64,000 bases of DNA, from positions 58,266 to 122,265 of the forward strand of contig CBFIAU010000009.1 of assembly GCA_965660675.1 (NCBI GenBank), written 5' to 3'. Positions within the stretch are counted from its first letter, which is position 1; every line of letters begins with the position of its first letter. Below, piece after piece: positions 53,610-62,167 of the stretch. The notes under the pieces were generated by a model. The model saw only the letters and a list, made by a program, of their open reading frames with translations, was not told where the DNA came from and did no database searches. Both the position numbers and the translations under genes were made by a program. The stretch is from UBA12202 sp002691725. GTDB taxonomy: Bacteria > Pseudomonadota > Alphaproteobacteria > Puniceispirillales > UBA1172.

Positions 53610-54512
53610 ATGGCGATTTTAATTAACAAAGAGACGAAGATAATTGTTCAAGGTCTGACTGGTAAGACTGGCACGTTCCACACCGAACAAGCCCTGGCCT
53701 ATCACGACACTCAGATGGTGGCTGGTACACATCCGAAAAAAGCTGGCGAAGAATGGGTCAGCGACAGCGGCAAACGGCTACCTATCTTTGGCTCAGTGAC
53801 GGAAGCAAAGGCCGCGACTGGCGCCAATGCATCGGTAATCTATGTTCCGCCAGCAGGCGCAGCAGATGCGATTATCGAGGCCATAGATGCTGGCATCCCG
53901 CTAATCACTTGCATAACCGAAGGCGTTCCTGTTCTTGATATGGTTCGCGTGAAAGAACGTCTTGACGCCTCATCGTCACGGCTCATTGGCCCGAATTGCC
54001 CGGGCCTGCTTACCCCCGGTGAGTGCAAAATCGGCATTATGCCGAGCGGCATCTTCCGCCGTGGTTCGGTCGGTGTGCTATCGCGTTCTGGAACTTTAAC
54101 ATATGAGGCCGTCTATCAGACCACGATGGCAGGGCTTGGCCAAACCACAGCTGTTGGCATTGGCGGTGACCCTGTCAAAGGCACTGAGTTTATTGATGTC
54201 CTTGATATGTTCCTTAGCGATGATGAAACCGCATCCATTATTATGATCGGTGAGATTGGCGGTTCTGCCGAAGAAGAAGCCGCTGACTTTATCAAAGCAG
54301 AAGCGAAAAAAGGCCGCAAGAAACCTATGGTTGGATTTATTGCTGGCCGAACATCACCGCCCGGTCGCACCATGGGTCACGCTGGCGCCGTTATCTCAGG
54401 CGGTAAAGGTGGCGCCGATGCCAAAATTGAAGCACTGGAGGCAGCAGGGGTTAAAGTATCGCCCTCACCAGCAAGTTTAGGGGATACGCTGGTAGCGCTG
54501 TTGGAACGTTAA
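53610..54512 (+). CDS. sucD: Succinyl-CoA synthetase alpha subunit
   Basis: A 300-residue CoA-binding subunit. It has IVQGLTGKTGTFHTEQALAYH, TEGVPVLDMVRVK, GPNCPGLLTPGECKIGIMP and the phospho-His loop MGHAGAVISGGKGGADAK with the active-site His near residue 252. It pairs with SucC just upstream. There is no mdh or sucAB nearby, which is where alphaproteobacterial sucCD usually lie. A terminator pair follows. Confidence 0.95.
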   Translation: MAILINKETKIIVQGLTGKTGTFHTEQALAYHDTQMVAGTHPKKAGEEWVSDSGKRLPIFGSVTEAKAATGANASVIYVPPAGAADAIIEAIDAGIPLITCITEGVPVLDMVRVKERLDASSSRLIGPNCPGLLTPGECKIGIMPSGIFRRGSVGVLSRSGTLTYEAVYQTTMAGLGQTTAVGIGGDPVKGTEFIDVLDMFLSDDETASIIMIGEIGGSAEEEAADFIKAEAKKGRKKPMVGFIAGRTSPPGRTMGHAGAVISGGKGGADAKIEALEAAGVKVSPSPASLGDTLVALLER

Positions 54513-54544
54513 AATTAAGACGTTTAGGCTTTGTCAAATTAAGA

Positions 54545-54569
54545 GGTGAGGTCCTTCTCACCAAAAAAA
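54545..54569 (+). terminator. Hairpin after sucD
   Basis: GGTGAG (54545-54550) pairs with CTCACC (54557-54562) around a six-base loop and is followed by a run of A. On the plus strand this is a hairpin without T-run; it sits directly before the stronger terminator at 54567 and may help it. Confidence 0.4.
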
Positions 54570-54592
54570 GAGCGCTGGATCAGCGCTCTTTT
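54567..54592. terminator. Bidirectional intrinsic terminator between sucD and the PanE-like gene
   Basis: AAAGAGCGCTG (54567-54577) pairs with CAGCGCTCTTT around a GAT loop, with an A-run on the left and T-run on the right. It can end both sucCD (plus) and the PanE-like gene (minus, stop at 54642). Confidence 0.9.
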
Positions 54593-54641
54593 CATTTATT
54601 CAATCTTGAGGGATACCTCTATGTGAAGATTTAGCATGATT

Positions 54642-55706
54642 TTATGCTGATTTAGCCGACTGTTCTATGGCTTCGGCATTTTCCACCAGCCGCTGATCAA
54701 CAGTTGCAACAATGCCATCAACGGTTGGATTAAACATATTAAGGTGGCGTCCAATGATCTGAATCATGCGATCAACACGCTCAACCTTGGTCGTGCCGCC
54801 ATCAATAGCCCTTGCCACAGATGATGGCTTGAGGAGTTGCTTTGCGGCGTTGGCATATTTTTCAAAAGGCACTTGATCGCTAGCATCTGCACCAAGTTTC
54901 TGCGCCAGATTATCAACCCATTTATACATTTGCTCAGCGGTCTCAATGTCAGCATGAACAGAGGCCTGAATAGGCTGGATATCATGATCACGAACACAGC
55001 GATAATTGCCTGTCATTAGCATTGACCATTTCGCCATCGGAACAAAAAGCGAATCAAAAACACGGAGCTTAACCGGAACATCCTTGCCTTCAATCCGAAC
55101 CTGATCAATATCTTCGGCTAAGGTCTTGAGCATGGCGTTATGTTCATCTGCGGCAAATGTGCTGGCCTTAAAGTTTGTCGGCAGCCCAACATGCAGAACA
55201 TTGCTCGCTTCCTCAGGAGGACGGAAGGCTTGCGGGTCAGGGCTACATAGAGAGATAAGCCCGGGATCAAAGCTCATCCAAACGCTGGCATCGTCATAGC
55301 ATGAGCTTAAATCAGCATCAGCCAAAGCAGGAATACGCTTAAGGAACGCTAGAGGCGGCATATTCATAATCGACAGGCATGGCTTTTTGGCATCGGCAAT
55401 GCGCTTCATTAAGCCAACAACCGCAGGTGATGAATATTGCGGCTCCTGCATCGCCAAGCCAATCAGATCATAATCTTCAGGTCTGGCTTGTTCGGGCGTT
55501 GTTGCGTCCAACCGGCCGGGCTGATCATCTGACATGATGATGCGGTGCGTGTCTTCATCGCGCAGTTTAATCCGCACCTCAGTGCCTTCGGTATTAATCA
55601 GATGTGCAGAAGTCGTGCGGCAAACCAAAGTCACATCGTGACCTGCCATGAGCAATTTCGTTGAGAGCAGTGATCCATAAGACGCACCAAGAATTAAAAT
55701 TTTCAT
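54642..55706 (-). CDS. Ketopantoate reductase-family (PanE/ApbA-like) oxidoreductase
   Basis: A 354-residue protein with an N-terminal Rossmann motif ILGASYGSLLSTKLLMAGHDVTLVCR, where the PanE-type GxGxxG reads GASYGS, and a C-terminal helical domain. PanE-like proteins reduce a 2-keto acid with NADPH. Here the glycine loop and later residues are diverged, and no pantothenate genes are nearby, so it is unlikely to be the true ketopantoate reductase. ATG 55706 has AAGGAG at ideal distance. Its promoter shares the tctC element, so it may act on the same substrate family. Confidence 0.7.
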   Translation of the reverse strand: MKILILGASYGSLLSTKLLMAGHDVTLVCRTTSAHLINTEGTEVRIKLRDEDTHRIIMSDDQPGRLDATTPEQARPEDYDLIGLAMQEPQYSSPAVVGLMKRIADAKKPCLSIMNMPPLAFLKRIPALADADLSSCYDDASVWMSFDPGLISLCSPDPQAFRPPEEASNVLHVGLPTNFKASTFAADEHNAMLKTLAEDIDQVRIEGKDVPVKLRVFDSLFVPMAKWSMLMTGNYRCVRDHDIQPIQASVHADIETAEQMYKWVDNLAQKLGADASDQVPFEKYANAAKQLLKPSSVARAIDGGTTKVERVDRMIQIIGRHLNMFNPTVDGIVATVDQRLVENAEAIEQSAKSA

Positions 55707-55763
55707 CGCAAGACTCCTTTTGTTCACTCTTATAATTAGATCAATACAGAGTAATGAAAAGGA

Positions 55764-55813
55764 AAAAAGTGATAAAATGAAAATTGTAAATATTTTACAA
55801 ATACAATTTACAA
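55764..55813. promoter_or_regulatory. Shared promoter/operator between the PanE-like gene and scfR-like regulator
   Basis: TTGTAAA-N3-TTTACAA (55784-55800) and another TTTACAA (55807-55813) lie 60-110 bp upstream of the PanE-like gene. A minus-strand -35 TTGTAA (55800-55795) and -10 TTTTAT (55777-55772) are 17 bp apart. Block 55764-55783 differs by one base in 20 from 44470-44489 before tctC. RamB/PccR regulators of the neighbouring family bind TTTGCAAA-type sites, which resemble these halves. Confidence 0.6.
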
Positions 55814-55916
55814 AACGCCAGATTTTATGTTACAACAATCTTATGTAAAAGATTACCAATGCTCAATATTTTCCTTCTGATTATGACTTGATGAGAAGGT
55901 GCCACAGGAGGGTGTT

Positions 55917-57368
55917 ATGGAAAAAATACTTGCTGGCCATAAGCTGCGCCGCTTTCGGCAAACCATTGATTTATCTCAATCTGCAATGGCAGAAACCTTA
56001 GGTATCAGCCCTTCTTATCTCAATTTGCTTGAGCATAACCAACGTCCTCTTACCGCTGCCATTCTGTTAAAAATTGGCAGTAGTTTCAACATTAATGTAA
56101 TGGAATTTGCAGAGGATGATACCAATTCGCTGATCAACAACTTGTCTGAAATTTTTACTGATCCTGTTATGTCAGAGGAGCGCGTTACCCGCCGTGATTT
56201 ACAAGATATTGTAACGGCAAGTCCTAATGTATCCCGCGCTATTATCAAGATGTTTCAGGCATATCGCAGTGTTCGTGATGAGCTAGAGAATAATGTTGGC
56301 GCTCAAGGGGCTCAAGGTGTGCCTCTGATTCTCAGCAATTCCGTTGAACAAGTCCGCCATATGCTTGAGAAGAATAACAACTATTTCGCGGCGTTAGAAG
56401 ACCAATCACTTGAGCTTCGCAATCATATTCATAGCCCTATCAAAGGGGTTAGCGCCAAGAGTATGCCGCAGGATACCGACTTTAATGCTCTTATAAGCTA
56501 TATCCATGACAGGCTTAGTATTGGCGTTCGCGTCATGCCGGCGGATATCATGAATAATAACCTGCGCCGCTATGATCACCATCGGCAAGAAATATTGATC
56601 AGCGAAGTGCTTCGGCGTCCGCAACGGATATTTCATTTGCTCGTTCAGTATGCGCTGATTGAACAGAATCAAGTAATAAACCCACTCATTCAAGATATTG
56701 AAACATTGAATGAACAGACCATTTCGTTGATGCGAATCACATTAGCTGGTTATTTTGCCGCCGCTGTCATGATGCCATATAGCCAATTTTTGCAGGCCGC
56801 AAATAGTTTACGCTATGATATTGATCTGTTGTCTCGGCGCTTTGGCGTCACCTTTGAGCAAGCCTGCCACCGCCTCACCACGCTTAATGCACCTAACCAG
56901 AAGGGCATACCCTTTGCCTTCGTGCGGATAGATGATGCCGGCAATATCTCAAAACGGATATCGGCGGCTGGAATTAACTTTGCCTTGCATAGCGGCGCCT
57001 GCCCGAAATGGTCTGTCCATAGAAGCTTTCGGACGCCGGGAAAAACACTTGTTCAAGCGGCAGAACTGCCCAATGGCCAGCAAGTCCTGTCGATTGCCCG
57101 TGCGGTACCGCCATTGCTAACATCGTCAACCCAGCCAGCGCCTGAATTTGCAATCGCTCTTGGCTGTGAGCTTCATCACGCGAATGATATTGTCTATGCC
57201 GATCATCTGGAAACAGGCAAGCATAAACAGCTCGAACCTGTTGGCGTGAATTGCTCGGTATGTGAACGGCTGGAATGTACCCAGCGATCACAGCCGCCTA
57301 TCGGCTATGAGCTTCGTTTTGATAGCCATATGCGGCGCGTCGGCCTCTATGATCTTGACACTAATTAA
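55917..57368 (+). CDS. ScfR/RamB-type XRE-family transcriptional regulator
   Basis: A 483-residue regulator. An N-terminal HTH (about 1-60, LRRFRQTIDLSQSAMAETLGI and NLLEHNQRPL) is followed by an IrrE-like region that lacks a clear HExxH. A C-terminal DUF2083-type domain ends in a Cys motif CSVCERLEC. This layout is the short-chain fatty acyl-CoA regulator group (RamB, PccR), which control acetate or propionyl-CoA use. ATG 55917 has AGGAGGG before it; GTG 55899 is less likely. It is divergent from the PanE-like gene and converges on fdsA. Confidence 0.85.
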   Translation: MEKILAGHKLRRFRQTIDLSQSAMAETLGISPSYLNLLEHNQRPLTAAILLKIGSSFNINVMEFAEDDTNSLINNLSEIFTDPVMSEERVTRRDLQDIVTASPNVSRAIIKMFQAYRSVRDELENNVGAQGAQGVPLILSNSVEQVRHMLEKNNNYFAALEDQSLELRNHIHSPIKGVSAKSMPQDTDFNALISYIHDRLSIGVRVMPADIMNNNLRRYDHHRQEILISEVLRRPQRIFHLLVQYALIEQNQVINPLIQDIETLNEQTISLMRITLAGYFAAAVMMPYSQFLQAANSLRYDIDLLSRRFGVTFEQACHRLTTLNAPNQKGIPFAFVRIDDAGNISKRISAAGINFALHSGACPKWSVHRSFRTPGKTLVQAAELPNGQQVLSIARAVPPLLTSSTQPAPEFAIALGCELHHANDIVYADHLETGKHKQLEPVGVNCSVCERLECTQRSQPPIGYELRFDSHMRRVGLYDLDTN

Positions 57369-57382
57369 GCCGTTCACGCCTC

Positions 57383-57419
57383 ACAAGTGAGAGATTTAGG
57401 ACAAGTGAGAAGTTTAGGG
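57383..57419. repeat. 18-bp direct repeat between scfR-like and fdsA 3' ends
   Basis: acaagtgagagatttagg (57383) is repeated with two changes at 57401. It lies in the 66-bp convergent gap and does not form a good terminator stem. Confidence 0.6.
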
Positions 57420-57434
57420 CTTACCGTTTTGTCC

Positions 57435-60230
57435 TTACTCGGCGGCTGTCTCCAGTGCTTTCGTCACCTGACAGGCGGCAAACTTGAACTCTGGAATCTT
57501 TCCATAAGGGTCAAGTTCCGAATTAGTAAGGATATTCGCCGCAGCCTCAACATAAGCAAACGGGATAAATACCATATCTTCGGCGACCGCGCGGTCTGCT
57601 CTTGCCATAATGTCAATGGTACCCCGACGGGTTGAGATTGTCACCATCTCACCTGCCTCAACGCCCAGCCGACGCAATGTCTTAGGATGCAAAGAGGCAT
57701 TTGCCTCCGGCTCAATCACATCGAGTACCGTTGCCCGGCGAGTCATAGACCCGGTATGCCAATGTTCAAGCTGACGGCCTGTTGTCATAATCATTGGATA
57801 TTCTGCATCAGGCGTTTCCGCAGGCGCAATGATACTTGCTGGTGTAAACTTTGCTCTGCCATTTTCCCGCGGGAAACTATCACCAAAGACAATGGCCTGC
57901 CCGGGGTCTTCGGGTGACAAAGATGGATAAGTAACGGCATTTTCCTTCTCAAGGCGATCCCATGTAATATTATCAAGCGATGCCATGGATTTCTTCATTT
58001 CAGCAAAAACTTCACTTGGATGCTGATATGTCCAGTTAAGACCTATCCGCTTTGCCAGTTCAACCGTGATCCACCAATCTTCTTTGGCCTCACCGGGGGC
58101 ATCAACCGCTTTCCGCCCCATTTGCACTTGCCGGTTTGTGTTGGTGACTGTTCCGGTTTTTTCCGCCCATGCTGAGGCTGGCAGAATAACATCGGCATAA
58201 TTAGCGGTTTCGGTTAAGAAAATATCCTGCACCACCAGATGATCAAGTTTCGCCAAAGCATCACGCGCGTGATCAACATCGGGGTCAGACATAGCTGGAT
58301 TTTCACCCAGAATATACATGGCCGAAATATCACCATCATGAACAGCATCCATGATCTCAGTCACGGTTAGGCCCTTTTCTGCGGCAATATTTTCAGTCTC
58401 CCAGATATCATTGAAGGCGCTCCGGACACCGTCATCAGTAACGCTTTGATAATCGGGCAAGAACATTGGAATCAAACCAGCATCAGACGCGCCCTGCACA
58501 TTATTTTGCCCGCGCAGAGGATGCAGCCCTGTCCCCGGGCGGCCAACCTGACCAGACATTAATGCCAGCGAGATCAAACAGCGCGAATTATCAGTGCCGT
58601 GGATATGCTGTGAGATACCCATACCCCAGAAAATCATGCCAGCCTTAGCCGTTGCAAAATCACGCGCGACTTGCCGCAAGGTATCCGCGTCAATCCCACA
58701 AAACTCGGACATATCTTCGGGGCTGAATGCCTTCAGATGCGACTTCATGTCTTCCCAGTTTTCGGTGAAGCCATCAATATATTGCTGATCATATAGATTT
58801 TCTTCAACAATCACATGCATGATAGCGTTTAGCATCGCCACATCAGACCCAGGGCGGAATTGCAACATATGCGTGGCATGGCGGCTCAGCCCTTGGCCGC
58901 GTGGGTCCATGACAATTAGCTTGCCGCCACGTTTGGCAAATTGCTTAAAATAGGTCGCCGCAACAGGGTGATTTTCAATAGGATTACAGCCTATCAAGAT
59001 GGCAACATCAGCATTTTCAATTTCATTAAATGTTGCCGTTACCGCACCAGAACCAACATTTTCGAGAAGTGCCGCAACAGATGATGCATGGCAAAGCCGC
59101 GTGCAGTGATCAACATTATTGTGACCAAAGCCTTCACGGATAAAGCGTTGAAAGAGATACGCTTCCTCATTAGAACATTTCGCTGAGCCAAAGCCCGCAA
59201 CTTGCGTTCCAGCCTTGGCTTTAGCATTAGTCATGCCTTTAGCAGCAACATCAAGCGCTTCATCCCAACTGGCTTCACGAAAATGGCTTAGCGGATAGGC
59301 CGGATCAACATTCAGCCCCTTTGCCGGCGCATCATCGCGCCTGATCAGTGGCTTGGTGAGACGGTGCGGGTGATGAATATAATCAAAGCCAAAACGGCCT
59401 TTCACACAAAGCCTGTTTTCATTTGCTGGCCCTGTCGCCCCTTCGACATATTTAATCTTATCGTCTTTAATTTTGAAGTTTAGCTGACATCCAACACCAC
59501 AATATGGGCAAACTGATTGCACCTCTTTGTCGATATCCTGGCTATCCCCAAGCTGAGCATTATCGAGAACCGTCGCTGGCATCAAGGCACCTGTTGGACA
59601 GGCTTGGACACATTCCCCACAAGCCACACAGGTTGATTGCCCCATATCATCATCCATATCAAAGACAATTTTGGCATGATTGCCGCGACCAGACATGCCG
59701 ATCACGTCATTGACTTGCACCTCACGGCAAGCGCGAACGCAAAGATTACAATGAATACAAGCATCTAGATTAACTCGCATAGCCACATGAGAGTCATCAA
59801 GCAAGGGTATCATTTCAGGTGATTTTGCTGGAAACCGGCTCTCACTGACGTTATTTGCCGCCATCATGGTGAGAAAATGTGATGAGGCATCATGGGCTTC
59901 TTCGGGCTGATCTGCGGCCAGCAATTCGACAATCATGGCGCGCGATTTTTCTGCTCTTTCAGATGCGGTATTGACGACCATGCCGTCCTGGACTGATCGA
60001 ATACATGATGCGACCAATGTTCGCTCGCCCTCAACTTCGACCATGCAAGCGCGGCAATTCCCATCAGACCGATACCCCGGTTCAGGCTTATGGCACAAAT
60101 GCGGGATGATGTTACCTTGGGCTTGCGCGGCTTCCCAGATCGTTGACCCTTCGGCGACAGAAACCGATTTACCATCAAGCATGATGGAAACCATTGTGAC
60201 TTCAGTATTGTTTGGGAGGCTATCAGGCAT
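57435..60230 (-). CDS. fdsA: NAD-dependent formate dehydrogenase, catalytic subunit (FdsA type)
   Basis: A 931-residue molybdo/tungsto-enzyme that oxidises formate to CO2. It begins with a [2Fe-2S] ferredoxin domain (CHKPEPGYRSDGNCRACM), a His-ligated 4Fe-4S region, and two 4Fe-4S sets (CIHCNLCVRACR, CVACGECVQACPTG). The 4Fe-4S binder CPYCGVGCQLNF comes before the bis-MGD core. The active-site residue is Cys in DHCTRLCHASSV, not Sec. C-terminal dinucleotide domain segments complete it. GAGGAA precedes the ATG. It lies 11 bp after the diaphorase gene. No fdhD is in the window. Confidence 0.94.
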   Translation of the reverse strand: MPDSLPNNTEVTMVSIMLDGKSVSVAEGSTIWEAAQAQGNIIPHLCHKPEPGYRSDGNCRACMVEVEGERTLVASCIRSVQDGMVVNTASERAEKSRAMIVELLAADQPEEAHDASSHFLTMMAANNVSESRFPAKSPEMIPLLDDSHVAMRVNLDACIHCNLCVRACREVQVNDVIGMSGRGNHAKIVFDMDDDMGQSTCVACGECVQACPTGALMPATVLDNAQLGDSQDIDKEVQSVCPYCGVGCQLNFKIKDDKIKYVEGATGPANENRLCVKGRFGFDYIHHPHRLTKPLIRRDDAPAKGLNVDPAYPLSHFREASWDEALDVAAKGMTNAKAKAGTQVAGFGSAKCSNEEAYLFQRFIREGFGHNNVDHCTRLCHASSVAALLENVGSGAVTATFNEIENADVAILIGCNPIENHPVAATYFKQFAKRGGKLIVMDPRGQGLSRHATHMLQFRPGSDVAMLNAIMHVIVEENLYDQQYIDGFTENWEDMKSHLKAFSPEDMSEFCGIDADTLRQVARDFATAKAGMIFWGMGISQHIHGTDNSRCLISLALMSGQVGRPGTGLHPLRGQNNVQGASDAGLIPMFLPDYQSVTDDGVRSAFNDIWETENIAAEKGLTVTEIMDAVHDGDISAMYILGENPAMSDPDVDHARDALAKLDHLVVQDIFLTETANYADVILPASAWAEKTGTVTNTNRQVQMGRKAVDAPGEAKEDWWITVELAKRIGLNWTYQHPSEVFAEMKKSMASLDNITWDRLEKENAVTYPSLSPEDPGQAIVFGDSFPRENGRAKFTPASIIAPAETPDAEYPMIMTTGRQLEHWHTGSMTRRATVLDVIEPEANASLHPKTLRRLGVEAGEMVTISTRRGTIDIMARADRAVAEDMVFIPFAYVEAAANILTNSELDPYGKIPEFKFAACQVTKALETAAE

Positions 60231-60241
60231 TGATCAATTCC

Positions 60242-61933
60242 TCAGCTAATTTCACTATCAAAATGTTTCATGGTAAGTCGAATAGCATTCGGCGCCGCCT
60301 GCCCCAGACCGCAAATAGACGCATCGCTCATGACCTGACATAAATCCTCTAACAGCGGCTTGTCCCATGCGTCCTCTTGCATCAACTGCACCGCTTTACT
60401 GCACCCTGTCCGACATGGTGTACATTGCCCACAACTCTCATCTTCAAAGAAACGCAGCATATTTAGCGCCGCATCTCTGGCTTTGTCCTGGTCAGATAAC
60501 ACGATAACCGCCGCTGACCCAATAAAGCTGCCATGCGGATGCAATGTATCAAAATCTAGCGGCACATCATTTAATGTTGCTGGCAGTAGTCCTGATGACG
60601 GACCGCCTGGCTGATAGGCTTTGAAGATGTGACCATCTTGCATGCCGCCCGCGGCTTCTATGATATCGGTAATTGTTGACCCAGCTGGCAGTAAATATAC
60701 TCCCGGCTTGACAACCCGCCCTGACACAGAATAGCTGCGCAATCCTTTGCGGCCATTTTTTTCAACAGACGACAAGATTTCCGCGCCTTCTCGACATACA
60801 CGCGCCACCCAGAACAGGGTTTCAATATTGTGAACCAGTGTTGGCCGATCAAACAACCCAACTTGCGCCACATATGGCGGGCGATGGCGCGGCAGCCCAC
60901 GCTTGCCTTCGATGGATTCAATCATGGCACTTTCTTCGCCGCAGATATAAGCCCCTGCCCCGCGCCGCAAATCAATATATCCGGGTGCAACAATGCCCGC
61001 ATCAACCAACCGCTGAATTTCCTCAGCCAAGATATGGAGGACAGCCGGATATTCATCTCGCATGTAAATAAAACATTGCTCTGCCTCAACCGCCCAAGCC
61101 GCGATAAGCATACCCTCAAGAAATAGATGCGGTGTGCGTTCCAGATAATAGCGATCCTTGAATGTCCCCGGCTCACCCTCATCACCATTGACGGCCAGAT
61201 AGCGCGTGCCTTCGGCGGCACGAACAAACCCCCATTTGCGGCCAGATGGAAAGCCGGCACCACCCAACCCACGCAGGCCGCTTTCATTAATCTGTTCTTG
61301 CACGTCTTCCCAATTGCCGTTCTGCCGCAACTCCATCAGCTTCTCATACCCGCCTTCCGCGCAATAGCCCGTGAAGTTTTGATATTCAGGGATATGCGGA
61401 TGCGTATCATCATTAGCAATGGCGGCTTTGACCGCATCAGGCGTCGCGTGATCAATATGATTATGACCAATTTCAAGCGTTGGCGCCGTATCACAGCGCC
61501 CCATACATGGCGCGCGCAACACCCGCACCTCCGATGGATCAAGTCCCTCTTGCAGCGCCTTGATGAGATTTTGCGCGCCTGCCAACTCACATGAGAGCGA
61601 GTCACAGACCCGAATAGTCATGGCAGGAGGCGGCGTCTGACCTTCGTCAACGACGTCAAAATGTGCATAAAATGTAGCAACTTCATAGACTTCTGTCTGA
61701 GCTAGCCGCAACTCATCAGCCAGCGCATGCATGTGGCCAACACTAAGATGACCATAATTATCCTGGATAAGGTGCAGAAATTCTATCAGCAAATCACGAC
61801 GGCGTGGTCTTTCGCCTAATAAGGCACGAACCTCGGCTAACGCCTGATCATCAACCTGACGACCTTTAGGGGTTTTCCGCCCTTTGCCTCTGGCCGATTT
61901 CCACACTCCGTTGTCATCTGTTATCGCGTCCAA
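60242..61933 (-). CDS. Formate dehydrogenase diaphorase subunit, NuoE-NuoF (FdsG-FdsB) fusion
   Basis: A 563-residue electron-transfer subunit. Residues 40-160 are NuoE/FdsG-like: a helical part, then [2Fe-2S] Cys pattern VCDSLSC...APCMGRC. From about 200 it is NuoF/FdsB-like, with GLRGLGGAGFPSGRKW for NAD, NGDEGEPGTFKDR for FMN, and the C-terminal 4Fe-4S motif SCGQCTPCRTG. Only one thioredoxin-like domain is present, so this is a compact fusion of subunits that are separate in most FDS enzymes. The start is TTG 61933 after AAGGGGG. It passes electrons to NAD+. Confidence 0.9.
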   Translation of the reverse strand: MDAITDDNGVWKSARGKGRKTPKGRQVDDQALAEVRALLGERPRRRDLLIEFLHLIQDNYGHLSVGHMHALADELRLAQTEVYEVATFYAHFDVVDEGQTPPPAMTIRVCDSLSCELAGAQNLIKALQEGLDPSEVRVLRAPCMGRCDTAPTLEIGHNHIDHATPDAVKAAIANDDTHPHIPEYQNFTGYCAEGGYEKLMELRQNGNWEDVQEQINESGLRGLGGAGFPSGRKWGFVRAAEGTRYLAVNGDEGEPGTFKDRYYLERTPHLFLEGMLIAAWAVEAEQCFIYMRDEYPAVLHILAEEIQRLVDAGIVAPGYIDLRRGAGAYICGEESAMIESIEGKRGLPRHRPPYVAQVGLFDRPTLVHNIETLFWVARVCREGAEILSSVEKNGRKGLRSYSVSGRVVKPGVYLLPAGSTITDIIEAAGGMQDGHIFKAYQPGGPSSGLLPATLNDVPLDFDTLHPHGSFIGSAAVIVLSDQDKARDAALNMLRFFEDESCGQCTPCRTGCSKAVQLMQEDAWDKPLLEDLCQVMSDASICGLGQAAPNAIRLTMKHFDSEIS

Positions 61934-62013
61934 GATTGCCCCCTTACACCAAAATTACGGCTTGCTTAACAATATTCACGTTGATGATTGCATTAAATCA
62001 TAGCTTCATTATT

Positions 62014-62025
62014 ATGTATACCACA
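62014..62025 (-). promoter_or_regulatory. Candidate GntR-type site upstream of the fds operon
   Basis: The minus strand reads TGTGGTATACAT with the GTATAC core at 62016-62021, about 85 bp upstream of the fds start. The 234-bp gap 61934-62167 also has a TTGCAAA at 62089-62095, as in RamB-type sites. Both are weak by themselves. Confidence 0.3.
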
Positions 62026-62167
62026 AGAATAATTCATGTGAAAACACATCATTTTTTTACACTTTAATTTTTTGTGCAGATGCTAATATTGCAAATCAGC
62101 ATATAAATGCTACAAAACCGCCATACAAGTAAAATCTGGCTATAAAAGTGCCTTCATTTGAGGATAT

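Noticed and set aside
52403..54512. Malate-CoA ligase (mtkAB) instead of sucCD
   Set aside because: Sequence is close to SucC/SucD throughout and no serine-cycle genes (mcl, hpr, sga) are in the window.
54642..55706. Ketopantoate reductase panE proper
   Set aside because: Diverged cofactor loop and no pantothenate context; kept as family-level call only.
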